This document shows, piece by piece, positions 34,624 to 43,984 of a DNA stretch of 64,000 bases; position 1 is the stretch's first letter, and each line of letters begins with the position of its first letter. This DNA comes from QWHO01 sp021404945 (GTDB lineage: Bacteria; Vulcanimicrobiota; Xenobia; Xenobiales; QWHO01), in contig CAUJEN010000033.1 in the NCBI GenBank assembly GCA_963169765.1, positions 1 through 64,000 on the forward strand, given 5' to 3'. A model generated the notes under the pieces. That model made no database searches and was not told where the DNA came from. It saw only the letters and a list, made by a program, of their open reading frames with translations. Both the position numbers and the translations under genes were made by a program.

Positions 34624-35466
34624 ATGCCTGACCCGCTGACCCGGCTCGCGCGCGCGCGGCGAAGCCTGGATGGGCTATCGGTAGGGGACGCTCTTGGCGC
34701 ACTGGCCAGGGTGGCCGACCGACAACTCCCTCCGGGCCCGTGGCCTTTCACTGACGACACAGCCATGGCCTGTTCGGTGGTGGAGGCCCTGCAGCAGCGG
34801 GGCGGGCTGGACCCGGACGACCTCTTCGAGCGGTTTGCCCGCCGCTACCGGGCTGACCCCAATCGAGGCTACGGCCCGGGGATGATTCTGCTCTTTCACC
34901 TGGTTGGGCAAGGCATGACCTGGGAAACCGCCGTCCGCGATCTGTTCGGGGACGGCTCGGGTTCGTTCGGAAACGGAGCGGCCATGCGGGTCGCCCCGGT
35001 CGGCGCCTATTTCGCCGAGGACTACGATCAGGTGGTGGCCCAGGCCCGGGATTCGGCCCGGACGACCCATGCCCATCCCGAGGGTATCGCCGGCGCGGTG
35101 GCAGTCGCGGTTGCGGCGGCAGCCGCAGTTCGGGGCGAGGTCGACCTGTTCGGGCCGGTCCTCGAGCGCACGCCCCCGGGGCTGACCCGCGACGGTCTTG
35201 AGCGGGCTCGCAAGCTCGAGGCCTCGCCTCAGGAGGCGGCTCGGGAGTTGGGCTCGGGCCAGCAGGTTACCTCCCAGGATACCGTGCCTTTCTGCCTTTG
35301 GTGCGCCTCGCGCTATCGGGAGAGCTACGTCGAGTGCTTCTGGTCAACTCTGTCCGGCCAGGGGGACCGAGATACGACGTGCGCCATTACCGGGAGCATC
35401 GTGGCCCTCTCGGCCGACGACCTCCCGGACGAATGGCTGGCCCACCGCGAGCCGCTGCCCGGCTGA
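34624..35466 (+). CDS. ADP-ribosylglycohydrolase family protein
   Basis: The product of about 280 residues has the ARH motifs: GLSVGDALGAL near the start, FTDDTAMACSVVEAL with the metal-binding TDDT, FGNGAAMRVAPVG, a His-containing ARTTHAHPEGIAGA, and GDRDTTCAITGSIVAL near the C-terminus with the second metal Asp. Such enzymes remove ADP-ribose from proteins or small molecules. ATG 34624 was preferred to an in-frame TTG at 34606. It stands alone. Confidence 0.92.
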   Translation: MPDPLTRLARARRSLDGLSVGDALGALARVADRQLPPGPWPFTDDTAMACSVVEALQQRGGLDPDDLFERFARRYRADPNRGYGPGMILLFHLVGQGMTWETAVRDLFGDGSGSFGNGAAMRVAPVGAYFAEDYDQVVAQARDSARTTHAHPEGIAGAVAVAVAAAAAVRGEVDLFGPVLERTPPGLTRDGLERARKLEASPQEAARELGSGQQVTSQDTVPFCLWCASRYRESYVECFWSTLSGQGDRDTTCAITGSIVALSADDLPDEWLAHREPLPG

Positions 35467-35545
35467 GGGGGCCTGTGGACAGGGGGCCAGCCGGTCCTTT
35501 CTCAGTCAATCGCAACGGCGCTGATCGCCGCCGGCCACCTTCTTC

Positions 35546-37366
35546 TCAGGCAGTCTTTCGCGCCCGATGGGCGGCCCGCAGCCTCTTCTTCTTGCGCCGT
35601 ACGACCACCCCGCCCACCTTCACGTTTTCTCGCGTCTCCTGCACCGATCCCGGGGCCGTCTCGGTCTTGGGCCGGCTCAGGCTGGCCCGCGCCTCCTCGG
35701 GGCTGTCGCGCAGCACGAGCGTCTGCAGGAAGCGCTGCACCAGCTCCTCCTCGCTGCCGCTCAGAGTGCCGTACTCCAGCCCCTGGCGGATCATCACGTA
35801 AGTTTCGCGGGCCTGCTCGGCCTTGCCCATGGCCCCCAGCGCATCCAGCAGGATGAGCAGGGGACCGGCCGCCCGGGTGAGGTTCTCGCCCGAGCGTCGG
35901 TTCTCCAGCACGGCCCGGTAGTCGTCGGCCAGGCCGTCGTAGCCTTCCTGGCGTTTGCCGGCGCGGTGCAGCTTGCTCAGCTCTTCCACGCGGGCCTCGA
36001 AGGGTGAGCCGTCCACCTGCGTGCGCGCAAGCTCGAGGCACTTCTGGGCCAGCTCCGTCTCGGCCCCCCCCATCACCAGCTGCATGAACGCCTGCTCCGA
36101 GCGCTGGCGGGCCGGCTCGAAGCGGATCTTCTCGGGCAGCTCCTCGCGCAGGAACTTGACCGCTTCCCGGGCCGAGTCCGAGCCGATGGCCCGCGAGAGC
36201 TCCAGGGCCCGCTGGTGCTCGCGCTTGAGCTCGGGACCGGGCAGGTTGAGGTCCACCAGGTCGTCGTAAAGTCGGCGCGCGTCGTAGAAATCTTGCTTCT
36301 TGTCGGCCTTGATCAGGTCCAGGCAGAGGTTGGCGCGCTCTTCCAGGCTGAGCCCCTGCACCGGCCTGGCCGCCTCGCTGACCACGTCCTCCACGTTGCT
36401 CTCGATGATCGCGCCCGCCTGCACGGCCGGCCCGAGCACCCGCTGGTCGAGCAGCTGCCACTCGCGGTGGGTGGCCCGCAGCGACTCCAGGTCGGCGGGG
36501 GTGAAGGAGTTGATCTCGGCCACCTCGGTCTTGTGCTCCACCAGCTTGACGGTGTTCCCCTTGAGCGCAGCGGTGTACCAAGAGAAAGGCTGCTCGTCGC
36601 GCTCGCCCAGCCCGTAGGTGGAGCCCCAGCAGGTCAAGGTCATGCCCTCTTCGCGCAGCGCCTTCAGGCCGCGGGCCAGCTCGGGATTCTCCAGGCCCTG
36701 GGTGCTGCCCGACCCGTAGAAGAAGTCCACCGCCGGCAGCGTCTCGGCCTCGGCCCACATGCTGTCCTCGGCCAGCACGTGAGAGGCGGGCGGCTGGAGC
36801 TTGACCTCGTTGCCGCGCGAGTAGTGGGGCAAGCCCCGGGTGACCGTGCGGTAGGCGTCCAGCACCGTGGCCGGGCGGCTCTCGCCGTCCCGCTTCACTT
36901 GCAGCTGCCAGCCCTGCCCGGCCAGGCGCTGCAGGGCCGGTCCGGCCGGCTGCACCGGCTCCGAGCCCGTCAGAGCCGAAGCATCCCTGAGGTCGGCCAG
37001 GTTGCCAAGCTGCCAGCTCTCTCCGGCGAACTGCACCGTCAGGGGGCTGGCGAACTCGGGACCGCTCTTGAGAATCTGCTTGAGGGCTCTCTCCGGATGC
37101 AGCTCCCCGCCCTGTTTTTGAATCCCCCGCAGCACCTCCAGGATGCCATCCTTCTGCACCCGGGTGAGCACCTTGCCGAGCGGCCCCGGCACCGAACCCC
37201 CGCTCATCACCTGGGCCGTCTCAAGCGAGGTCCAGAGCAGCTCGCGGGGCGTGGGCACAGGGGCCTGGGCCAGTTGCACCGAGTCGGCGGGCGCGGCACT
37301 GCTAACCGGACGGGCAACCGGCGGACGGCAGGTCGGGAGCGCGCTCTGCAGGGGGGAGATGACCAT
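35546..37366 (-). CDS. Large hypothetical protein with helical-repeat C-terminus
   Basis: The 606-residue product has a Pro/Ala-rich start (MVISPLQSALPTCRPPVARPVSSAAP) without a signal peptide. The middle has a mixed domain (VDFFYGSGSTQGLENPELARGLKALREEGMTLTCWGSTYGL) that may be an alpha/beta fold. From about residue 330 the protein is TPR-like helical (LSLEERANLCLDLIKADKKQDFYDARRLYDDLVDL). The tail is highly basic (VVVRRKKKRLRAAHRARK). No enzyme family was recognised. Confidence 0.65.
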   Translation of the reverse strand: MVISPLQSALPTCRPPVARPVSSAAPADSVQLAQAPVPTPRELLWTSLETAQVMSGGSVPGPLGKVLTRVQKDGILEVLRGIQKQGGELHPERALKQILKSGPEFASPLTVQFAGESWQLGNLADLRDASALTGSEPVQPAGPALQRLAGQGWQLQVKRDGESRPATVLDAYRTVTRGLPHYSRGNEVKLQPPASHVLAEDSMWAEAETLPAVDFFYGSGSTQGLENPELARGLKALREEGMTLTCWGSTYGLGERDEQPFSWYTAALKGNTVKLVEHKTEVAEINSFTPADLESLRATHREWQLLDQRVLGPAVQAGAIIESNVEDVVSEAARPVQGLSLEERANLCLDLIKADKKQDFYDARRLYDDLVDLNLPGPELKREHQRALELSRAIGSDSAREAVKFLREELPEKIRFEPARQRSEQAFMQLVMGGAETELAQKCLELARTQVDGSPFEARVEELSKLHRAGKRQEGYDGLADDYRAVLENRRSGENLTRAAGPLLILLDALGAMGKAEQARETYVMIRQGLEYGTLSGSEEELVQRFLQTLVLRDSPEEARASLSRPKTETAPGSVQETRENVKVGGVVVRRKKKRLRAAHRARKTA

Positions 37367-37421
37367 GGCCCCTATTCAGCCACACCCATCGCCCCGAGAG
37401 GTTACCCTTTCGTTAACAGGG

Positions 37422-37838
37422 CTATTCCCCGGCCATCCACCAGTGGCTCCCGGTGATCAGCCCGTCGCGGTACCAAAAGCACAGGAAGTCGTGCCCGCCT
37501 CGCCAGTGGTAGACCAGAATGCGCTGGGTGCCCTCCCCGCATCCCCCTCCGGCCATCGCCCACAGATTCGAGCCCGGGGCAGCGGCCTTGTCCGGCGGCC
37601 CCATCAGCTCCTCCACCTCCACGGCCCGGTGGCGACCGTCCCCCAGCAACTCGCCCAGCCGCCCCATCACCCGGTGCTTGCGCCCGTCCCACGAGTCCAC
37701 CGCCTCGACCCACCGGTCCCCGCCCGAGAACCAGCCTCGCACCTCACGCAGCTGGCGGTACTCGCGGGCCAGAGTGACCAGGTCTTCGGCCCGCGCGGGT
37801 AGCACCAGGAGGATAGCGACCAGGAGCAGAGCGCGCAT
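37422..37838 (-). CDS. Small secreted hypothetical protein
   Basis: The 138-residue product has a signal peptide (MRALLLVAILLVLPARA). The mature protein is Trp/Gly-rich with an ending YHWRGGHDFLCFWYRDGLITGSHWWMAGE. The repeating pattern resembles small secreted beta-rich domains. No function assigned. It is similar in size and style to the secreted protein at 40362-40694. Confidence 0.65.
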   Translation of the reverse strand: MRALLLVAILLVLPARAEDLVTLAREYRQLREVRGWFSGGDRWVEAVDSWDGRKHRVMGRLGELLGDGRHRAVEVEELMGPPDKAAAPGSNLWAMAGGGCGEGTQRILVYHWRGGHDFLCFWYRDGLITGSHWWMAGE

Positions 37839-37890
37839 GCTGTATCCTTGCCCTCCGAGGTTGCCGATCCCTGGCGAAATGCCTGAGGAG

Positions 37891-38286
37891 TCAGCGCACG
37901 AGGCGAATTTCCAAATCCAGGCTCAGCTGCTCCCAGATCTGGTCCGCGGTCAAAACCGGCAATCGAAGGCGCCTGGCCAGGGCCAGACAAGCCCTGTCGC
38001 CCAGGGAGAGGCCCAGCGGCCGTGTGATGGGTCGAAGTCGCGCGGCCTCCAGCGAGTCCTCCGGTAGGAATGGCTCCAGGGCAATGAGTTGCCCGATGAT
38101 CCCACGTGCCCTGAGATCCGATTCGATGTCCTCAGCGGACTGGCCGTTGGCCTCAAAGAAGCTCAGAGCCTCAGCCCAGTTCACAGTGCTGAGTGCGCCC
38201 CCTGTGCGCAGGTTGTCTCTGACCACCTGCGCTCCCGGCTCGAGTCGCAAGAACGCCAGCAGCGCCGAGGCATCCAGAACCGTCAC
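37891..38286 (-). CDS. vapC: PIN-domain toxin (VapC family)
   Basis: The 131-residue product begins TVLDASALLAFLRLEPG, the first PIN acidic motif, then NWAEALSF with the conserved Glu, and LGLSLGDRACLALARRLRLPVLTADQIW with the remaining Asp residues. It is the toxin of a pair with the upstream AbrB-like gene (ATGA overlap), a known variant in which a SpoVT/AbrB-fold antitoxin pairs with VapC. Confidence 0.9.
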   Translation of the reverse strand: MTVLDASALLAFLRLEPGAQVVRDNLRTGGALSTVNWAEALSFFEANGQSAEDIESDLRARGIIGQLIALEPFLPEDSLEAARLRPITRPLGLSLGDRACLALARRLRLPVLTADQIWEQLSLDLEIRLVR

Positions 38287-38519
38287 TTATGGCCCCAATC
38301 TTGCTTTCGGTCCCGCAAGAATTCGTCCACTGTCCCCTGCGCGTGGCGATAGTGACCCATCGCGTCGTCCAGGACGGATTGAGCCCGGACCAGTCGCACC
38401 GATCCATCCGGCTCTGGCACAAGCAAGACCAGGTCCCCCGCCTGAATCCCCAGTTTCCTGCGCAGCTCCGCCGGAAGAACCATGCGCCCCCGATCACCGA
38501 TCTGGACAACGTGTGCCAC
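38283..38519 (-). CDS. AbrB/SpoVT-fold antitoxin
   Basis: From the GTG at 38519 the product (about 78 residues) begins with the swapped-hairpin DNA-binding core VVQIGDRGRMVLPAELRRKLGIQAGDLVLLVPEPDGSVRL, then a helical tail for toxin binding. The open frame extends to 38633, but the domain starts at the GTG. It overlaps the PIN toxin start and presumably autoregulates the pair. Confidence 0.87.
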   Translation of the reverse strand: MAHVVQIGDRGRMVLPAELRRKLGIQAGDLVLLVPEPDGSVRLVRAQSVLDDAMGHYRHAQGTVDEFLRDRKQDWGHK

Positions 38520-38784
38520 ATCGAAGAGTATACCACTCTCAAGAAATTCCCACAACGCTGGCGGCGAGGAGCGGGTGCGAGGGTCTGGTCCAACGACGAC
38601 GCTCCCCTTTCCGGCGAGTCTATCAGGCTCCATCGCCCTGCTTGATGGCGAGAGCGATCAGACTGCCCAGGGCAGGGCAGCTCGCGCTCGAGAAGGCTCT
38701 GCACCTGAGGCGCCCGGGATCAGAGCCTGGTCGCTTTGACTCGCCATCAGCTTCCTTTCAGGCCGGCCTGGTAATCTGCAGGCG

Positions 38785-39744
38785 ATGGTCCTTCCTGTCT
38801 CCTGGTCCTTGCCGTTCACGACCCGCCCCAAGAGCTCTGGCGCTGCTGCCGATCCGCAGGGCGACTGCGAGCCGCTGGCCCGGGTGGCTCTGGAGAGAGT
38901 GTGCCAGACGGTGCAGGCGGCTGGCAAGGTTCCAACCGCCGTCCTGCCCGGAATGGTGGCGGGAGCAGCCCACGGGGCCAGCGGTGGCCTCACAGAGAAG
39001 CAGCTCGTCCGGGTGCTCGAGGTGGCCACGGGTGTTCAGCTTGCGGTCCTGGCCGCTCTGACCCGTGGTCGAGGCAAGGGCAAGACGCGCGTTCAGCCGG
39101 TGACCAGCTCGGCGCTCAAGATCGGCAAGCAACTCCTCGCGCCTGGCGGGGATCACGACAGGGTGGCCCGCGAGCTGGCCGCCCACAAACCGGAAGGCAA
39201 CCTCGTCGAGCGGGCCGTGAAGGGTGCGGGTCAGGGCGTGAGGACAGCTGTGGCGGAGGGAATCTCCACCGCCTGCGCCGAGGGCCGCGGGGATGCAGCC
39301 GGTCTGTGGGAGGGCACCCGGATGGTGCCGGTCATCTTGCAGGAGGGGGAGGACCCGAAGAGCTGGTGGGCCAGCCTGGCGGGCGGCGCCACGGCCGTCT
39401 TGCTCTTCCCGGGGGCGGTTGCGGACGGGCTGGTCATCGCCCTGGACCAGGAGCAACTGGCCTCTCCCTTGCTGGTGGGAGCAGGCTCAGTGGCCGCCGT
39501 GGTCATCGTGGGAGCGTCCACGCTGGGAGCGCCCGTGGCTCTGGTCGGTGGAGGGCTGGCCCTGGCGGCCTCCCTGAAAGGAGCCCGAGCCACCCACGAG
39601 CTGGTGGAGGAGAGCATCCAGAAGCTGGAGAGCACGGCCCCCGATCTGGGTGACCCCGTGGCCAATGAGCGGCGCGATTTCATGGGCGCGCTGGTGGTGA
39701 GCGGGGCGGCCGGCGCGCGGGGTGGCTACCTCTCCTGGGCCTGA
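38785..39744 (+). CDS. Gly/Ala-rich hypothetical protein with hydrophobic helices
   Basis: The 319-residue product has a short polar N-terminus and several Gly/Ala-rich hydrophobic stretches (for example WWASLAGGATAVLLFPGAVADGL and VIVGASTLGAPVALVGGGLALAA) that could insert in membranes. There is no signal peptide and no recognised motif. The composition resembles the small proteins encoded at 55909-58188. Its 3' end overlaps the convergent phosphatidyltransferase gene by 19 bases. Confidence 0.6.
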   Translation: MVLPVSWSLPFTTRPKSSGAAADPQGDCEPLARVALERVCQTVQAAGKVPTAVLPGMVAGAAHGASGGLTEKQLVRVLEVATGVQLAVLAALTRGRGKGKTRVQPVTSSALKIGKQLLAPGGDHDRVARELAAHKPEGNLVERAVKGAGQGVRTAVAEGISTACAEGRGDAAGLWEGTRMVPVILQEGEDPKSWWASLAGGATAVLLFPGAVADGLVIALDQEQLASPLLVGAGSVAAVVIVGASTLGAPVALVGGGLALAASLKGARATHELVEESIQKLESTAPDLGDPVANERRDFMGALVVSGAAGARGGYLSWA

Positions 39745-40355
39745 GGCCTGTCCTGGCGCAGGTAGGGAAGCAGCTTTCCCGTCTGCACCAGGCTGCGGGC
39801 GTAGATCAGGCGCTGGACCGCTCCTACCAACGACACGGTGGCCATCAGCCAGAGGGCCAGCTCGGCGCTCTGGCTCCAGCCCAGCGCCAGTAGCAGGATG
39901 GAGACGAGCACCAGCGCCACCCGTTCGGAGCGGTCACCCCAGCCAGGCCAATCGTGGTTGTCCGAGACGATCACCAGGCCGGTGCGGGCCTTGACGTAGG
40001 AGACCAGGGAAGAGCAGCCCAGAGCTGAGGCAGCCGCCAGCGGAAAGAGGCCGGCCAGGCCAGCCAGCAGAGCCGCGTCCACCACCCGGTCCACCACCGA
40101 TTCGAGCAGGTTGCCGAAGGGTGTCACCCGACCCTGGAGCGTGGCCACCGGGCCATCCACGAAGTCCACCAGCACTGCAGGCAGGGCCAGGGCCAGGGCC
40201 CAGCCCGGCTGGCCATGGAGGATCAGCCCGGCCGCTCCCAGGGAAAGGGGGACGGCCGACAGGGTGAGCAGGTTGGGGGGGATGCCGGTAGCGGCGATGG
40301 GGCGAGCCAGACCCATCTTGACCGGCATGACCGCCTGGCGCAGCTGGTTGAGCAT
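39726..40355 (-). CDS. CDP-alcohol phosphatidyltransferase family protein
   Basis: The 209-residue membrane protein has about six helices and the family region DFVDGPVATLQGRVTPFGNLLESVVDRVVD. This corresponds to D-xx-DG-xx-AR-x8-G-xxx-D-xxx-D but with Thr in place of the Arg and Glu in place of one Asp, so the active site is slightly atypical. Family members make phospholipids such as phosphatidylglycerol phosphate from CDP-diacylglycerol. The acceptor alcohol is not evident. Confidence 0.82.
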   Translation of the reverse strand: MLNQLRQAVMPVKMGLARPIAATGIPPNLLTLSAVPLSLGAAGLILHGQPGWALALALPAVLVDFVDGPVATLQGRVTPFGNLLESVVDRVVDAALLAGLAGLFPLAAASALGCSSLVSYVKARTGLVIVSDNHDWPGWGDRSERVALVLVSILLLALGWSQSAELALWLMATVSLVGAVQRLIYARSLVQTGKLLPYLRQDRPQAQER

Positions 40356-40361
40356 GCCCTT

Positions 40362-40694
40362 TCAGCGGCGCTTCCAGACTGCCGACCAGGAGCGCTTCTG
40401 GTTGAAGATCTTCACGCTGTCCGAGTCGGCGCGGTAGAGGCCCAGCACCCGCTCCTCTTTGGCGTCGTAATAGAACTCGCTGTCGGAGGTCCAGTGGGCC
40501 GTGTACTCGGCGGGCGGGCCGCTCTGGTTGTAGACCTGGACCAGAAAGGTCTCCGGCTGGCCCGAGTAGGCAACGGCAACCTCCTTGCCGCTGGAGGAGA
40601 CCCAGTAGCCGACGACCCGATCGCTGCGAGGTTGCCCGGTCTGGGCCAGCACTGCAACCTGAAGCAAGATGACCAGAAGAAGACGCTTGAGCAT
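40362..40694 (-). CDS. Small secreted hypothetical protein
   Basis: The 110-residue product has a signal peptide (MLKRLLLVILLQVAVLA). The mature region is beta-strand-like with alternating aromatic residues (VGYWVSSSGKEVAVAYSG, EYTAHWTSDSEFYYDAKEERVLGLY), suggesting a small lipocalin-like or beta-sandwich domain. It lies 6 bases upstream of the phosphatidyltransferase start, so they may form one transcript. Confidence 0.68.
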   Translation of the reverse strand: MLKRLLLVILLQVAVLAQTGQPRSDRVVGYWVSSSGKEVAVAYSGQPETFLVQVYNQSGPPAEYTAHWTSDSEFYYDAKEERVLGLYRADSDSVKIFNQKRSWSAVWKRR

Positions 40695-40748
40695 TGGCCG
40701 GCTTTCGTCACGGGGTCTCGTTCAGCCTGCGCTGGATGTGGCTCATCA

Positions 40749-41423
40749 TCAGGCCTGCTCCTGCACCGGGGTCAGGCAGTCCGGCCCCTCGTGGGCCGGA
40801 GAGTTGACCACGGGAGAGACGGCGTAACTCTCCATCTCATCGGCGGGATAAGGCCGCAGGAGCCCCTGCAGCGCCTCGGGGCTGGCATCGTGGTCGAGCC
40901 AGAGGGTGCGGGCCTCTCGGGGCAAGATGACCGGCATGCGGTCGTGCAGCCGGCTGACCAGAGCGTTGGCATCCGTCGTGATCAGGCTGCAACTGCGCAC
41001 GGTCTCACCCTCGGCTGGCCGCCAACTGGCCCACAGGCCGGCGAAGGCGAAGGGGCGGCGGTTCTTCAAGCCGATGAAATAGGGCTGCTTGCGCCGATTG
41101 GCGGTCGTCTGCCACTCGTAGAATCCGTCTGCCAGGACCAGGCAGCGCTTGCCCTCAAAGGACTTTCGAAAAGCCGGCTTGGAGGCCACGCTGTCGCTGC
41201 GGGCATTGATCAGCTTGCTGCCGATCTTGAGATCCCTGGCCCAGAACGGCACCAGACCCCAGCGCAAGAGCTGGATCTTGCCTGGCTCGCGGTCGCAGAT
41301 GACCGCGGCCCCCTGGGTGGGAGCCAGGTTGTAGCGTGGCTCGAAGTGCTCGTCCACCTCTTGCACCCCGAACTCCTCGATGAGCTGCTCGGGCCTCGCC
41401 GTGAGCGTGATGCGGCCGCACAT
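40749..41423 (-). CDS. yedK: SOS response-associated peptidase/abasic-site crosslinker (YedK/HMCES)
   Basis: The 224-residue product begins MCGRITL, the SRAP hallmark in which Cys2 becomes N-terminal after Met removal and crosslinks abasic sites in single-stranded DNA. Other family residues are present: RYNLAPTQ, LRWGLVPFWA, INARSDSVASKPAFR, CLVLADGFYEWQ and the His in LHDRMPVIL. The start overlaps the stop of the transglutaminase-like gene (TAATG). Name given by family. Confidence 0.94.
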   Translation of the reverse strand: MCGRITLTARPEQLIEEFGVQEVDEHFEPRYNLAPTQGAAVICDREPGKIQLLRWGLVPFWARDLKIGSKLINARSDSVASKPAFRKSFEGKRCLVLADGFYEWQTTANRRKQPYFIGLKNRRPFAFAGLWASWRPAEGETVRSCSLITTDANALVSRLHDRMPVILPREARTLWLDHDASPEALQGLLRPYPADEMESYAVSPVVNSPAHEGPDCLTPVQEQA

Positions 41424-43978
41424 TACTGCATCTTGAAGCGGGTCTCTTGGAGCACGACTTCCAGGTTCTGGGTGGGGATGGCGATCTTGACCACCTGGTT
41501 CTTCTCGTTGAGGAAGAAGGCCATCCCTCCGTCCGACTCCAGTCGCCAGACCTGCATCTCCTCGCCGTCCGGGCCGGCCAGCGGCTCTTGTCCGCGCACC
41601 TCGAGCACCATCTCGCGGGTCCGCAGCTCTTCGGGCACGAAGATGTGGAACGTGTATTTGTCACCCACGTTGTAAGTCTTGCCGGATTCGGGTTTGGGGG
41701 TCTGGCCCACCACCAGGGCCCACTGGGAGAGGAAGCGCTGGTCGGTCAGGTAGGTGCCCTGTGAGAAGGGCACCTCGCGCACCACCGGTCCGCTTTTCTC
41801 CTGGCGCTCTTGACGGGCCACGTCGCGGCTGAAGGCAAAACTCTGCTCCATGGTCTTCTGGCCGTTCTCCAGGGCCTGCAGCTTGAACTCCAGGGGCAGA
41901 CCGCGAGTATCCACAAAGAGCTCGGAATCGGCTTTATAGGGTACTGTCTGGGCCTGGTTGATCTCGGCGGCAGCCTGGAAGACGTAGCCTTCCTTGTCGC
42001 CCCGCACCACCAGCTCGGTGATGCCGGCCGTCTCTTGACCGATCTTCTGGCCGTCCTTGACGATGGTGTAGACTCGCTCCTCACCCACCGGCCAGCTCAG
42101 CTCGCTGTTGAAGAAGGCCACCTTGCTCGGAGCGCGGGGGGCGTAACTGATCACCTTGACATCCAGGCTCTGCACGTCCCCGCTCTCCCAGAGGGCGATG
42201 TGGCTCGCTCCCACGTGCCCCTGCTCCTGGGTGGTCGGGTCGAAGGGGGTCCAGCCTTCGTTCGGGCCCAGCCAGATCTCGGCCCAGTGATGGGGGACGA
42301 AGGAGCCGTCACGGAACAACAGTCCCCCCACCCGACGCGCGGGCAGCTTCGCCGCCCGCGCCATGGCCACCAGCACCAGGGCTTTGCTCTCGGGGTTGCC
42401 CACGCCGCTCTCCAGGGCGTAGCGGGCCGAGGGCAGCGAGACCCCCTCCTCGATCTGCGACTGCACGTAGTTGCAAAGCCGGCGGGCCGCCGAGTAGGTG
42501 TTCTCGGCTTTCCAGGTCAGCTCGAGCGACTTGTTGACGATGGGAGAAAAATCCGATTCCACGCCGGGACCGGGCTTGAGGTAGGGAGCCACATCCTCGG
42601 GCACCGCATCGCGATAGGGATAGGGTGTGCGGCGCTCGCTCTCGATCGGCACCGAGCGCACCACCACGCGCCCCTTCATGTACCCCTCGCGCAACTCGCC
42701 GGTGAAATACTGGCGATAGCCGGGTACTTTGTGATCGGCAAACTGCCCGCCCCGCAGCGAGATCTCCACGTCGGCCTCCAGGGCCGTGAGCTTCTCGGGG
42801 TCCGGGAAGAAGACGTTGGAGGCGCGCACCTTGCGGGGCCAGAGGTCGAGCCCTTTGGAGGCCTCTACCTTCTGGATGACCTTGGGATCGGAGACCCGGC
42901 GCAGAACCAGGCCCCGCCCGATCTCGTTCACTTCCAGCAGCTCCAGGTTGGGCTCCGACACGCGCACGGAGGCCAGCAATTCACCCTTCAGGTCGGTGAT
43001 CACATAAAGGCGGGTGCTCACGTCCTTGCCGCCCCATTTGATCTTCTCGATCTTGGGGGCGTACACGACGATCTGCCCGCTGCCACGCAGAATCGGATCG
43101 TAGGCTGTGAGCACTCCCCCGTTGACGGCCGAGCGGATCAAGAGCCAGTAGTGCTCGGGGAAGGTGTCCAGAGCCCCCCACAGGTTGTTGAACAAAAGGC
43201 GCGGGGTCTCGCCCTGCGGGAAGCTGAACAGGTGCTGCTGCTGGATCTTCCCGGCTGTATTGGTCTGGGCGATGGCCCCCTCGGTGTAGACGCACTCCAG
43301 GCCGAAGATGTCGTCTTTCTTGCCTGAGCCCTGCTTGCAGGTGAAAAGCGACGGCTCCAGGGTCTTCTTCTCCACGATCAGCTTGGATTGGAAGACGGTG
43401 TCGGTCACCCCTCCCACGCCCAGCTTGATGCGGCCGCGCGAATCGAGGATGTAGTACTGCTCCCCCGCCAGGCCCATGGAGCCGGTCACCTGATACATCG
43501 AGAAACCGACCAGCTTGTCATCGTAGAGGATCTCGAAGAGGGCGGCATTGCCCACGGGAAGATTGGCCTTGACCACGACCGGGCCCGCCGGCATGGGCCG
43601 CGGGGCCAGGGGAGCGGGCCGGGTCGCATCGGCGGGAGGCTCGTCGGGAGACATCTCGGTCGGCTCGAAATCTTCATCCGGGTCGGGGGGGGCATCGGGC
43701 ATGTCTGGCAGCACCAGGGGAGGCAGGGAGCCCGGGGTCGAGGTGGGCTGAGAGGCAGGCACAGCCGGGGCCGGCACGGCCGTGGTGTTGGGCGCTCCCG
43801 CCGGGGGCTGGTCGGGCTCTTGAGCCGGTGCGCCAGAGACCAGCAGCCAGAAGGCCAGGATGAGGCTCAGGGCCAGGCGGCTCGGGCGCCCGGACGGTGT
43901 ATGCTGGCCTGCGGAGGCGGCCGGAGGACCCGGGCGAGCCGATCTCCCGAAAAGCTTGCGAGCGTAATCCACTAACAT
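41423..43978 (-). CDS. Exported transglutaminase-like protein lacking the catalytic Cys
   Basis: The 851-residue product has an N-terminal signal or anchor after a basic leader (LALSLILAFWLLVSGAPA), a Pro-rich linker (about residues 50-130) and a long beta-rich region. The transglutaminase-like core around residue 540 keeps PHHWAEIWLGPNEGWTPFDPTT with His and Asp. However, where family enzymes have GDCxxxA it reads GVGNPESKALVLVAMARA, so the catalytic Cys is replaced. It may be a scaffold rather than an enzyme. It lies between TrpC and the SRAP gene, TAATG-coupled to the latter. Confidence 0.8.
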   Translation of the reverse strand: MLVDYARKLFGRSARPGPPAASAGQHTPSGRPSRLALSLILAFWLLVSGAPAQEPDQPPAGAPNTTAVPAPAVPASQPTSTPGSLPPLVLPDMPDAPPDPDEDFEPTEMSPDEPPADATRPAPLAPRPMPAGPVVVKANLPVGNAALFEILYDDKLVGFSMYQVTGSMGLAGEQYYILDSRGRIKLGVGGVTDTVFQSKLIVEKKTLEPSLFTCKQGSGKKDDIFGLECVYTEGAIAQTNTAGKIQQQHLFSFPQGETPRLLFNNLWGALDTFPEHYWLLIRSAVNGGVLTAYDPILRGSGQIVVYAPKIEKIKWGGKDVSTRLYVITDLKGELLASVRVSEPNLELLEVNEIGRGLVLRRVSDPKVIQKVEASKGLDLWPRKVRASNVFFPDPEKLTALEADVEISLRGGQFADHKVPGYRQYFTGELREGYMKGRVVVRSVPIESERRTPYPYRDAVPEDVAPYLKPGPGVESDFSPIVNKSLELTWKAENTYSAARRLCNYVQSQIEEGVSLPSARYALESGVGNPESKALVLVAMARAAKLPARRVGGLLFRDGSFVPHHWAEIWLGPNEGWTPFDPTTQEQGHVGASHIALWESGDVQSLDVKVISYAPRAPSKVAFFNSELSWPVGEERVYTIVKDGQKIGQETAGITELVVRGDKEGYVFQAAAEINQAQTVPYKADSELFVDTRGLPLEFKLQALENGQKTMEQSFAFSRDVARQERQEKSGPVVREVPFSQGTYLTDQRFLSQWALVVGQTPKPESGKTYNVGDKYTFHIFVPEELRTREMVLEVRGQEPLAGPDGEEMQVWRLESDGGMAFFLNEKNQVVKIAIPTQNLEVVLQETRFKMQ

Positions 43979-43984
43979 CGTTTC

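Noticed and set aside
41810..43327. A 505-residue plus-strand open frame opposite the transglutaminase-like gene
   Set aside because: It has the composition of a shadow frame, while the minus strand has a signal peptide and a domain match.
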